Positions 1 to 5,244 of a stretch of DNA of 5,244 bases are shown here, piece by piece. Position numbers and translations under genes: made by a program. Each line of letters opens with the position of its first letter. The first letter of the stretch is position 1. Origin of the DNA: an uncultured Collinsella sp. (GTDB lineage: Bacteria; Actinomycetota; Coriobacteriia; Coriobacteriales; Coriobacteriaceae); NCBI GenBank assembly GCA_900549555.1, contig UROO01000118.1:1-5244 (forward strand). Reading direction: 5' to 3'. The notes below the pieces were generated by a model. That model saw nothing but the letters and a program-made list of their open reading frames with translations. It had not been told where the DNA came from and did not search any database.

Positions 1-1244
1 ATGCGGGTATATGCCCCGAGCAACGCTTTCCGGTTTGCAGTTCTTGAGTGGTTTATGTTGGCCCTTTCCCTGCCCGCATCACCGAGCTCGCGAGCGAGTA
101 ATTCGTCCGTGAGGACACGGATGAGGGCGTCCGATATAAGCTCGGTCTCGTTGAAGGGCACGAGCAGGGCCTCCTTGCCGTGCTCCGCGATGTCGGGCAC
201 ACCGCCCACGAATGTAGCGACGCAGGGCAACCCCATCATCATGGCCTCACCCATGGAGTTAGGGGAGTTCTCTATCGCAGAGGTGGACACAAAGGCAGAG
301 CAGAGCGCCATCTGGGCGATGACCTCGGCGGGGCCGAGCGAACCCACGAACTCGAAACGGTCGCGAACGCCAAGTTCATCCATCTTTCTCGCCAGATACC
401 GATCGTAGGAGGAACCTCTCAAGGGGTCTGTGCGAAGGCCAGAAGAGCCTGCGACGACGACTTGCACGTCGGGCACCCGCCGCGCGACGGCGGGCAGGGC
501 CTCGACGAGGCGGTACATGGCTTTGATGGGCTTGGAGCCCTGACTGAAGTAGAGCCTATGCGATGACGCGTCCCTCGTCGGAGAGGCTTCATAGAACTCG
601 GGCCGAAGGCTTTCCCCGACGTGGTGGTACTCGATATCGGGGTTCACAAGCCGACAGCAGCCCTCATCCCACCTCGTGCGCCCAATGATATGGTGAACCA
701 ACGCGATAAGGCGCTCCTCACTTTGGCCCCGCCTCTGGTAGCTCTCGCGCTGCTCATAAAGGGAGCAGCGATTCTTGAGTTCAGAGAGCGTCCTGCGCTT
801 GAGCCAGGTATCCGGGAAACCGACCATGAACTGGCGGCTGATAATGGATACGAGACCCTGGATCGAGACGACTGTTCTGTCTAGAAGGCCGCAGTCTCTA
901 GCGGCTAGGGCCATGAGCTCGCCGAACTCATTCTCCGAGCCGAAGATGTGAACGACGTCGGGCTTGGTCGATGCAAGGACTTCGGTGAACAGCCCTTTGG
1001 CGGCATCGCGTTCGCGGAAGTCTCCCTTTGACCAGAAAAAGCCGTGGGCCTCGAAACCGGCACCTGAGGAACGCTCCACCCTTGGCTCGGCTTTCTGAGG
1101 ATAGAAGATGATGAGCTCATGCTCACCGACAGACATCACGTCGGCGAAGGCGCCGTCGAGCCACCCGCTATTTACCGATCCGCTACGCCCAAGCGCCTCG
1201 CTTATCGCGCGCACCGGCGCGTTGCACAGCCACGCTATCCTCAT
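1..1244 (-). CDS. GT4-family glycosyltransferase, 3' end beyond the left edge
   Basis: Translating from the ATG at 1244 gives one open frame of 414 codons that reaches the left edge with no stop. It begins M-R-I-A-W-L-C-N-A-P and G-S-V-N-S-G-W-L (22-29), a GT4 N-terminal loop. P-D-V-V-H-I-F-G lies near residues 95-105. The donor domain starts at Y-F-S-Q-G-S-K-P-I-K (232-241), continues with P-D-V-Q-V-V-V-A-G, and has the E-x7-E motif from Glu325 to Glu333 (E-N-S-P-N-S-M-G-E), then G-L-P-C-V-A-T and G-G-V-P-D-I. The final residues (N-H-S-R-T-A-N-R-K-A-L-L-G-A-Y) look close to the natural C-terminus, so little is probably missing. It would add a sugar to the lipid-linked repeat unit; its substrate is unknown. 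The start lies inside the wzy-like gene, with A-A-G-G-G-G-G-T-G upstream. At about 69% GC, its 421-540 stretch is among the most GC-rich parts of the window. Confidence 0.92.
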   Translation of the reverse strand, partial: MRIAWLCNAPVRAISEALGRSGSVNSGWLDGAFADVMSVGEHELIIFYPQKAEPRVERSSGAGFEAHGFFWSKGDFRERDAAKGLFTEVLASTKPDVVHIFGSENEFGELMALAARDCGLLDRTVVSIQGLVSIISRQFMVGFPDTWLKRRTLSELKNRCSLYEQRESYQRRGQSEERLIALVHHIIGRTRWDEGCCRLVNPDIEYHHVGESLRPEFYEASPTRDASSHRLYFSQGSKPIKAMYRLVEALPAVARRVPDVQVVVAGSSGLRTDPLRGSSYDRYLARKMDELGVRDRFEFVGSLGPAEVIAQMALCSAFVSTSAIENSPNSMGEAMMMGLPCVATFVGGVPDIAEHGKEALLVPFNETELISDALIRVLTDELLARELGDAGRERANINHSRTANRKALLGAYTR

Positions 1245-2547
1245 CGGCAGTCACCCCCTTCTCGTTGCACAGGGCGAGATAGACAGAGATGGACACGAGC
1301 AGCGGCGTCAGTACGAGCGACTGTGAAACCGCGAAGTTGAAGTACAGGAACAGATAACTGCAGACGGCGGCGGCGCCAATACGCGAGCTAAATACGGGAG
1401 CCAAAAGCCAGTAGAGGTACGCGAGGGCGAACGGGAAGCCCAATGCGGCCGTGGTGGTAAACAACCCGGCGCCTACCGACAGCGCGCCCTTGTATGCCTG
1501 GACCTCGTCGAATCCGACTCCGAAGGGGTGCTGCGACAAGAGCTCTAGGGACGCCACGACCGAGTCGATTCTCACAGCGCCGTTGCCCTGGTTTACGCTG
1601 AAGGAGCCCTCGGAGCTGAAGAGCTTGCTGAATACGGACTCAACGAGGATGGATGCGTCGCCGCGCACGTAGTAGTCGCACACCAACGCCATAAGGCCCA
1701 ACGACACCAAAAGAATCAGATATTGCTTGAAACCACCCTTCGCCGAGGCTTTTCGTCTGCGCAGGTCACCGGAGGGGAGGATGAAATAGAACGCAAGCAT
1801 GGCAAGCAAAGAAATAAATCCGGTCGTAGATCCGCAGGTAACGATGCCGAGGAGGATGACCAGTGCAGATACGGCACGCTCCTTGGGGCTGACGCTCATC
1901 CGCTCGTGCATGAACACGACGCAGAAGAGGGCCGCTGTGAGGACCCCTTGGAAGACGCCAGGCTCGGTGAAGATGCCAATGTTGCGCGTTTCGCCTTCGC
2001 GAACGCAGCACAGGAAAAGGCCCTTGGTGTGGAAGTTCACGGAATCCGCCGCCGCCATGCTGTAATAGGTGCCTTGCGACTCGAACTCGTAGAAGGGCAG
2101 CCTGTAGTACAGGCCGGGGACTGCGAGACGGGCAAAGTAGAGTACCAGGCTCACCGCCGTGAGGAAGCACACAATCCGGAGCATGCGCTTGAGGAAGTCC
2201 GCCGGCGATACCTTGATGGCGAAGACGATGAGGCCAATGGTCAGTGCATATCGGGTAAATACTGAGATGCCCGCACCGCCAGCCGTGATCCTTACCAACA
2301 TGGACATCACGAGGACGCTCGTTACAAACGCCACATCGCGGAAGTGCCAGTACTTGGGGACGAGAAGCGCGATTGCTATGACGAATACAGCGAGGTAGTT
2401 GACGTAGGGCTCGATGAAGTATGACATGAGATACGAGTTGCCCGTGAGTAGCACGCAGTAGCAGAGGAAGTACTGAATAATCGCCCGCTTGCGGCCACCT
2501 TCCTTGACAGGAGACGCTGCCGGGACATTGAAGAGTTTATTGTTCAT
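1183..2547 (-). CDS. Wzy-like polysaccharide polymerase / O-antigen ligase family membrane protein
   Basis: A 454-residue integral membrane protein with about 11-12 hydrophobic segments, roughly at residues 24-42, 48-66, 70-88, 98-113, 121-142, 199-214, 226-240, 243-258, 275-292, 358-383 and 392-427 (probably two). Two long polar stretches fit extracytoplasmic loops: about 143-198, ending in I-F-T-E-P-G-V-F, and about 293-355, containing V-R-I-D-S-V-V-A-S-L-E-L-L and then H-P-F-G-V-G-F. The T-E-P-G and arginine-plus-P-x-G-x-G patterns are familiar from Wzy polymerases and O-antigen ligases. The expected role is to join undecaprenyl-linked repeat units outside the membrane. With three glycosyltransferases alongside, polymerase is likelier than ligase, but sequence alone does not separate them. 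The ATG at 2547 is 5 nt after the upstream stop; the nearest G-G-A-G-G lies 17 nt upstream, too far to be ideal, so translational coupling is probable. Its last 62 nt overlap the next gene in another frame. Confidence 0.9.
   Translation of the reverse strand: MNNKLFNVPAASPVKEGGRKRAIIQYFLCYCVLLTGNSYLMSYFIEPYVNYLAVFVIAIALLVPKYWHFRDVAFVTSVLVMSMLVRITAGGAGISVFTRYALTIGLIVFAIKVSPADFLKRMLRIVCFLTAVSLVLYFARLAVPGLYYRLPFYEFESQGTYYSMAAADSVNFHTKGLFLCCVREGETRNIGIFTEPGVFQGVLTAALFCVVFMHERMSVSPKERAVSALVILLGIVTCGSTTGFISLLAMLAFYFILPSGDLRRRKASAKGGFKQYLILLVSLGLMALVCDYYVRGDASILVESVFSKLFSSEGSFSVNQGNGAVRIDSVVASLELLSQHPFGVGFDEVQAYKGALSVGAGLFTTTAALGFPFALAYLYWLLAPVFSSRIGAAAVCSYLFLYFNFAVSQSLVLTPLLVSISVYLALCNEKGVTADEDSVAVQRAGARDKRGAWA
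1252..1260 (-). promoter_or_regulatory. Ribosome-binding site inside the wzy-like gene for the last glycosyltransferase
   Basis: The coding strand reads A-A-G-G-G-G-G-T-G at 1260-1252, one mismatch from G-G-A-G-G-T-G, with a 7-nt spacer to the ATG at 1244. It supports this start, which lies 62 nt inside the wzy-like gene. The next in-frame start codon is a GTG at codon 11 and would cut into the conserved N-terminal region. Confidence 0.5.
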
Positions 2548-2552
2548 AATGG

Positions 2553-3641
2553 CTATGAGATCAGCCTCCGCCAGGAGTTTCCGATGTTTTCGAGCGAGAG
2601 CTCGTCGCGGAGCATTCGGGCCCGAGTCGAAATGGTTTGCGCAAATTCGAGGTCATCAACAATCCGGTCAAATGAGCGCGCCTCGGCAGCAAGATCGTCG
2701 ACGTCGACGAGCAAGCCGTTTACACCGTCTTCGATGACCGTCTCGGCTCCGCCGCCGAGACAGCGGGTGCAGACCGTGGGTACGCCCATAGCAAGCGCCT
2801 CGAGCATGGAGTTCGACAGTCCTTCGAATCGCGAGGACATGACGAAGGCCGACGCAGTTCGCACATGCTCGAGGGCGTCTGGACTGAAGCCCTCAAAGAC
2901 TACGGATTCTGCGACACCGAGATTGTTCGCGAGCTGCTTGAGTTCGGCTTCCAAGCTTCCCTTGCCGAAAACCTCAAGCGTAAAGTCAGGATGGGACTTA
3001 TGGAACTCCGCGAACGCTCTGATTGTCATGCCGTGGTTCTTCTGCTCCTCCAAGCGCCCTGAGGTCACGATGGCCTTGCGCCTGGGCCCCTCGAAGGGCT
3101 CGGGGACAGAGCCGGATATGGGGTTCAGGATGACCGTGCCCTTTTCCTGTAGGGATCGTGGGAACAAATCCTTCTGGGACTGCGTCTGGAAAACGATAGC
3201 CGCTGCCTTGTGATAGAGCACATCACGAACGCCGGGAAGTGCAGCGTTGCCCGGGAAGTCGAAACGCGGGTCGTTACGGACTGATACGACGACTTTATTG
3301 GGCAAGCCTGTGGATGCCATGAGCGTGTACATGTTCTGATGCGGCAGAAAAGAGATGAAGGTCGCCTTAGGGTTGGCCTTCATGGTGCAACGTATGTAAC
3401 GAATCTGCTGCAGGGGCTTGACCGAGGGACTAGCAAATCGTGAAATTACCTCGACTCCTTTTGGAATGTCGTAATCAATGAGCGGGCTCTTTGTTAGCAG
3501 GTACGTAAACTTAAAGCCATGAGCAACGAAGTACGACGCGAGCGCAAGCGAGACACGCTCGGCCCCGCCACCCATAAGGGAAGGGTGAACAAAAACAATA
3601 TGCCCAGCTTCATTTGTTAACTTCTTTGAATTCAATTTCAT
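2553..3641 (-). CDS. GT4-family glycosyltransferase
   Basis: An intact 362-residue GT-B fold glycosyltransferase, normal in length for family GT4, expected to act at the cytoplasmic face of the membrane and add one sugar to the growing repeat unit from a nucleotide-sugar. The N-terminal domain carries the glycine-rich acceptor loop G-G-G-A-E-R-V at 24-30 and V-S-V-R-N-D-P at 119-125. The C-terminal donor domain carries S-G-R-L-E-E-Q-K-N at 194-202, F-G-K-G near 225, and the E-x7-E motif from Glu273 to Glu281 within S-R-F-E-G-L-S-N-S-M-L-E. The gene begins 3 nt after the preceding stop and ends 5 nt before the wzy-like gene. The start is uncertain: an A-G-A-G-G site abuts the ATG at 3641 with no spacer but sits 6 nt before an in-frame TTG at 3635 (codon 3). 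Donor and acceptor sugars cannot be told from sequence. Its 5' end and the preceding gene's 3' end are the most AT-rich part of the window. Confidence 0.93.
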   Translation of the reverse strand: MKLNSKKLTNEAGHIVFVHPSLMGGGAERVSLALASYFVAHGFKFTYLLTKSPLIDYDIPKGVEVISRFASPSVKPLQQIRYIRCTMKANPKATFISFLPHQNMYTLMASTGLPNKVVVSVRNDPRFDFPGNAALPGVRDVLYHKAAAIVFQTQSQKDLFPRSLQEKGTVILNPISGSVPEPFEGPRRKAIVTSGRLEEQKNHGMTIRAFAEFHKSHPDFTLEVFGKGSLEAELKQLANNLGVAESVVFEGFSPDALEHVRTASAFVMSSRFEGLSNSMLEALAMGVPTVCTRCLGGGAETVIEDGVNGLLVDVDDLAAEARSFDRIVDDLEFAQTISTRARMLRDELSLENIGNSWRRLIS

Positions 3642-3646
3642 CCTCT
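3642..3646 (-). promoter_or_regulatory. Ribosome-binding site with ambiguous start choice
   Basis: A-G-A-G-G at 3646-3642 directly abuts the ATG at 3641, which is closer than normal, but it is 6 nt from an in-frame TTG at 3635-3633. Translation may begin at the TTG, giving a protein two residues shorter. It also overlaps the TAG of the upstream glycosyltransferase remnant. Confidence 0.45.
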
Positions 3647-4663
3647 AATTACCGCTGGCAGCATTGCAATAGATGCCGAGTATTTCGCTCAAGAGCAGAT
3701 TGATATCGAATGAGCTGAGTATCTTTTTTCGGGCCAAAGTTCCCATTTCTTTTCTAAGCTCGCTTGATTCGAGAAGATGATTCAATGCAACGGCCAGGGC
3801 TTGATAGTTATCTACCGGAATCAGAACCCCATTAACACCATCATTAATTACTTGAGGAATTCCACCAACGGGAGTGGCGACAGTTGGAATTCCTCTGGCC
3901 ATGGCTTCAAGAACGCTCATGGGGAGCCCCTCGTTTTTGGAGGGAAGGCAGTACACCGCGGCACGCTCGAAGAGCTCCTCGCGTTCTGCTCCCGCGACCC
4001 AGCCGTGGAACTCGCAGCGGTCGGCAATTCCGAGCTCTGCCGCAAGAGATTTGTTCTTTTCGACCTCTCCGTCTCCTCCGAATACGACCTTAGTGTCGGG
4101 GAAACGCGACAGGATTTCTCTTGACGCGAACAAGGTGAGCACGGCTGATCTGGGACTTTGACACCGTTATGAACAACGTCAATCTTCTCCATGTCGCAAA
4201 CGTTTTTTGAAAAGTAGTCGCGCCATTCTTCCGACAGAACCACAACTCGGTCAGCGATACTAAAGGTCCTTCTTACATCACGGCGGTAGGAATCTCCACC
4301 CTCTTCGAAGGCCTTCTTAAACTCCCCATCGTGATCGTGAAGTATCACGTACTTACCTGCTTTGCGGGCCATACGTGCCATAATTGACTTACGTTTGTAG
4401 GACCCGCGGGCGCTTATGTGTAAATGAATGATGTCATAGGATGGCATGATCATTGCATAATGAATCAACGCTCGGGTAAATGCGACGGACTTACCGAGCT
4501 TTGAGGAGCCGATGCCAGTCCCCAGGTACTCAAAGGCATCGCATGCCTCAGGGAGACCTACGTCTAGATAACCTTTCACGACTGAGACGATTCCGCCGTG
4601 CAAAGAAAGATCGGGGCCAACCATTAGAACTTTCGCGTGTATTTTATTCTTAGCTGAAGCCAT
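3645..4663 (-). pseudogene. GT4 glycosyltransferase gene, split by a frameshift with apparent internal deletion
   Basis: The first half (4663 to about 4142, residues 1-174) begins M-A-S-A-K-N-K and shows the N-terminal GT4 Rossmann domain: V-L-M-V-G-P-D-L-S-L-H-G-G-I-V at 12-26, H-L-H-I-S-A-R-G-S-Y-K-R-K at 80-92, V-V-V-L-S-E-E-W at 140-147 and V-V-H-N-G-V near 163-168. The second half lies in another frame, readable from a GTG at 4142 to a TAG at 3647-3645. It holds the C-terminal domain: V-V-F-G-G-D-G-E, the E-x7-E motif (N-E-G-L-P-M-S-V-L-E) and G-V-N-G-V-L-I-P-V. The frames overlap at about 4140-4166. Only about 30 residues separate H-N-G from G-G-D-G-E, and the G-R-L...K-G donor-binding strand expected between them is absent, so roughly 20-30 residues seem lost as well as the frame. 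The GTG at 4142 lacks a ribosome-binding site. Intact, it would have transferred a sugar from a nucleotide donor to the lipid-linked repeat unit; as read, no full enzyme is made. Confidence 0.8.
4140..4166 (-). other. Frame-change zone inside the split glycosyltransferase
   Basis: The upstream frame is meaningful through about V-K-V-P-D-Q-P (ending 4142). The downstream frame is blocked by a TAA at 4169-4167 and becomes family-like from L-F-A-S-R-E-I-L-S-R-F-P-D. The lesion must therefore fall in or very near this interval. No homopolymer or programmed-frameshift slippery heptamer is present here, which favours a deletion with a non-multiple-of-three length over simple slippage. Confidence 0.6.
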
Positions 4664-4668
4664 CGTTA

Positions 4669-4674
4669 TCCTTT
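4669..4674 (-). promoter_or_regulatory. Ribosome-binding site of the split glycosyltransferase gene
   Basis: The coding strand reads A-A-A-G-G-A at 4674-4669, 5 nt before the ATG at 4663. In the nine-G version of the acyltransferase gene this site is inside the final codons (L-K-G) and the stop is 2 nt from the ATG, giving tight coupling. In the eight-G version ribosomes would stop at 4686, 22 nt before the ATG and just ahead of the site. Confidence 0.6.
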
Positions 4675-4685
4675 AAGCCGCGAAC

Positions 4686-5180
4686 CTAGGCAGCGAGCGG
4701 GAACCCCCCCCAGATTGAATACTCAGGTTCCACGTCTTTGGTCACCACGGTGCCAGCAGCAATTACGCAGTGATCAGAGACGTGGACACCCTTTAGAATC
4801 GTCACTCCACTGCCCATCCACACGTCATTACCGATAACGACATCCTGGTCGTTATCGGGGAGCTTGTCTTCATCGGTAAGTTCCATCATGGGGCGATCGA
4901 GGATGTCGGTGCGGTGATCGCCGGTGATAACGGTAAGGTTGGGCCCGCTCATGACATAGTCGCCGATGTGAATTTTCGCCCGGGTTGTGAGCAGCGTTGT
5001 TCCAGGGCCAAGGTACACGTCATGGCCCATGTAGATATTGCCCGCTCCGGCAATCACGCTGCGGCGGCCCAGGGTCACGTTCTTGCCGCAAGCAGCAAAG
5101 GAGCGCCGTAGCGAGGGCATAAGAAGTAGCTTGTTGTAAGCACGGGGGATGCCGTCGAGGATCCTATAGGCGAGACCCAT
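4686..5180 (-). CDS. Hexapeptide-repeat (left-handed beta-helix) acyltransferase, C-terminus frameshifted
   Basis: A 164-residue protein of the WcaF/CatB-like sugar O-acetyltransferase family, expected to move an acetyl group from acetyl-CoA to a sugar of the repeat unit in the cytoplasm. Hexapeptide turns run from about residue 35 to 75 (K-I-H-I-G-D-Y-V) and again from 114 to 150 (V-V-I-G-N-D-V-W-M-G, then V-I-A-A-G-T-V-V-T-K-D-V). Between them lies the loop with G-D-H-R-T-D; His89 is the likely catalytic base by family analogy. The ATG at 5180 is preferred over the GTG at 5198 because a G-G-A-G-G-A site (5191-5196) precedes it by 10 nt and the upstream gene stops 2 nt before it. The end is odd: after Y-S-I-W-G-G the protein reads F-P-L-A-A-stop. 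One extra G in the G8 run (4704-4711) would give W-G-G-V-P-A-R-C-L-G-S-R-L-K-G, the expected family ending, with a TAA at 4668-4666 and a 171-residue product. Whether the short form is active is unknown. Confidence 0.85.
   Translation of the reverse strand: MGLAYRILDGIPRAYNKLLLMPSLRRSFAACGKNVTLGRRSVIAGAGNIYMGHDVYLGPGTTLLTTRAKIHIGDYVMSGPNLTVITGDHRTDILDRPMMELTDEDKLPDNDQDVVIGNDVWMGSGVTILKGVHVSDHCVIAAGTVVTKDVEPEYSIWGGFPLAA
4704..4711 (-). repeat. Eight-base G homopolymer (C8 on the plus strand) near the acyltransferase 3' end
   Basis: The plus strand has eight consecutive C, read as eight G in the coding strand of the acyltransferase across the W-G-G codons. With eight G the frame ends at TAG 4688-4686. 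With nine G it continues to TAA 4668-4666 with a family-typical C-terminus. With seven G it gives W-G-G-S-R-S-L-P-R-F-A-A and stops close by. Runs of this length are prone to replication slippage, to transcriptional slippage and to sequencing miscalls, so the tract is either a phase-variation switch or an indel error. Confidence 0.8.
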
Positions 5181-5182
5181 AG

Positions 5183-5244
5183 CTACGCTTTCCTCCACAC
5201 CATCTTGTCCACGACGCCTGTGTAGCTCTGGATGATCTTGACCA
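5183..5244 (-). CDS. 3' end of an unidentified upstream gene of the operon
   Basis: Reading leftward from 5242, one frame gives V-K-I-I-Q-S-Y-T-G-V-V-D-K-M-V-W-R-K-A followed by a TAG at 5185-5183. Only 19 codons lie in the window, so the family cannot be named. That this is the real upstream frame is inferred from the fit: its stop falls 2 nt before the ATG of the acyltransferase gene, matching the tight spacing elsewhere in the operon, and the acyltransferase ribosome-binding site lies inside its last codons. A basic, aromatic C-terminal tail is compatible with many sugar-nucleotide enzymes or glycosyltransferases, and I do not choose between them. A second frame also stays open to the right edge, but it is the upstream extension of the acyltransferase frame. 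Confidence 0.55.
   Translation of the reverse strand, partial: VKIIQSYTGVVDKMVWRKA
5191..5196 (-). promoter_or_regulatory. Ribosome-binding site deciding the acyltransferase start
   Basis: The coding strand reads G-G-A-G-G-A at 5196-5191, then a 10-nt spacer to the ATG at 5180. The site lies within the last codons of the upstream gene, which suggests translational coupling. A GTG at 5198 in the same frame has no comparable site upstream and would itself overlap this one, so the ATG is preferred. Confidence 0.6.

Noticed and set aside
1..884. Plus-strand open frames at 1-408, 180-566 and 621-884 as candidate genes
   Set aside because: They lie antisense to the continuous minus-strand glycosyltransferase, which shows clear GT4 motifs including E-x7-E. 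Their products are low-complexity, with no recognisable domain.
905..1126. Minus-strand 73-codon frame
   Set aside because: It is an alternative frame inside the glycosyltransferase at 1-1244; its serine-rich product is typical of a shadow frame.
1723..2265. Plus-strand 180-codon frame antisense to the wzy-like gene
   Set aside because: The product is rich in E, D, R and A without a domain, as expected when hydrophobic membrane codons are read on the opposite strand. It has no convincing ribosome-binding site.
2584..3213. Plus-strand 209-codon frame
   Set aside because: It is the serine-rich complement of the intact GT4 gene at 2553-3641, whose motifs are unambiguous.
4201..4210. T6 run (A6 in the coding strand), with another at 3724-3729, as programmed frameshift sites
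   Set aside because: The coding frame is unchanged on both sides of each run, and neither is at the point where the split glycosyltransferase changes frame.
1..5244. CRISPR arrays, tRNA or rRNA genes, insertion sequences, terminators and internal promoters
   Set aside because: No regularly spaced repeats, RNA gene signatures, transposase frames or hairpin-plus-T-tract structures were recognised by eye. Coding sequence covers nearly every base, so there is no intergenic space for them.

Overview
The window is an interior slice of a polysaccharide (capsule, exopolysaccharide or O-antigen type) biosynthesis operon. Every gene I can support lies on the minus strand, so the operon reads from the right edge to the left edge. 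The long plus-strand open frames are antisense shadows. Base composition is mostly moderately high GC: 421-540 is about 69% GC by hand count, while 3601-3780 is only about 41%. The proteins look like those of a high-GC Gram-positive gut or oral bacterium. Coriobacteriia (Collinsella/Olsenella-like) is my best guess from general resemblance, Bifidobacterium is an alternative, and no taxonomic marker is present.

Layout in transcription order: (1) the last 19 codons of an unidentified upstream gene (5183-5244). (2) A hexapeptide-repeat acyltransferase (4686-5180) whose C-terminus is cut short at an eight-G run. (3) A GT4 glycosyltransferase split into two frames (3645-4663), apparently also missing an internal segment. 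(4) An intact GT4 glycosyltransferase (2553-3641). (5) A multi-pass Wzy/O-antigen-ligase-like membrane protein (1183-2547). (6) A further GT4 glycosyltransferase (1-1244) that overlaps the wzy-like gene by 62 nt and runs off the left edge without reaching a stop.

The genes are packed with gaps of 2-22 nt or overlaps. There is no room for internal promoters or terminators and I see none, so the operon is probably transcribed as one unit from a promoter beyond the right edge. As a system, the glycosyltransferases would build a lipid-linked repeat unit at the cytoplasmic membrane, the acyltransferase would decorate a sugar, and the Wzy-like protein would polymerise the exported units. No flippase, initiating sugar-phosphate transferase or chain-length regulator is visible here.

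The most notable result is two adjacent lesions. In the acyltransferase, adding one G to the G8 run restores a textbook C-terminus (W-G-G-V-P-A-R...) and moves the stop to 2 nt before the next gene. In the next gene, a frame change near 4140-4166 coincides with loss of the segment that normally carries the donor-phosphate-binding G-R-L...K-G motif. These could be phase variation and gene decay at a surface-polysaccharide locus, or sequencing/assembly errors. I do not see evidence for a wholly new type of system.
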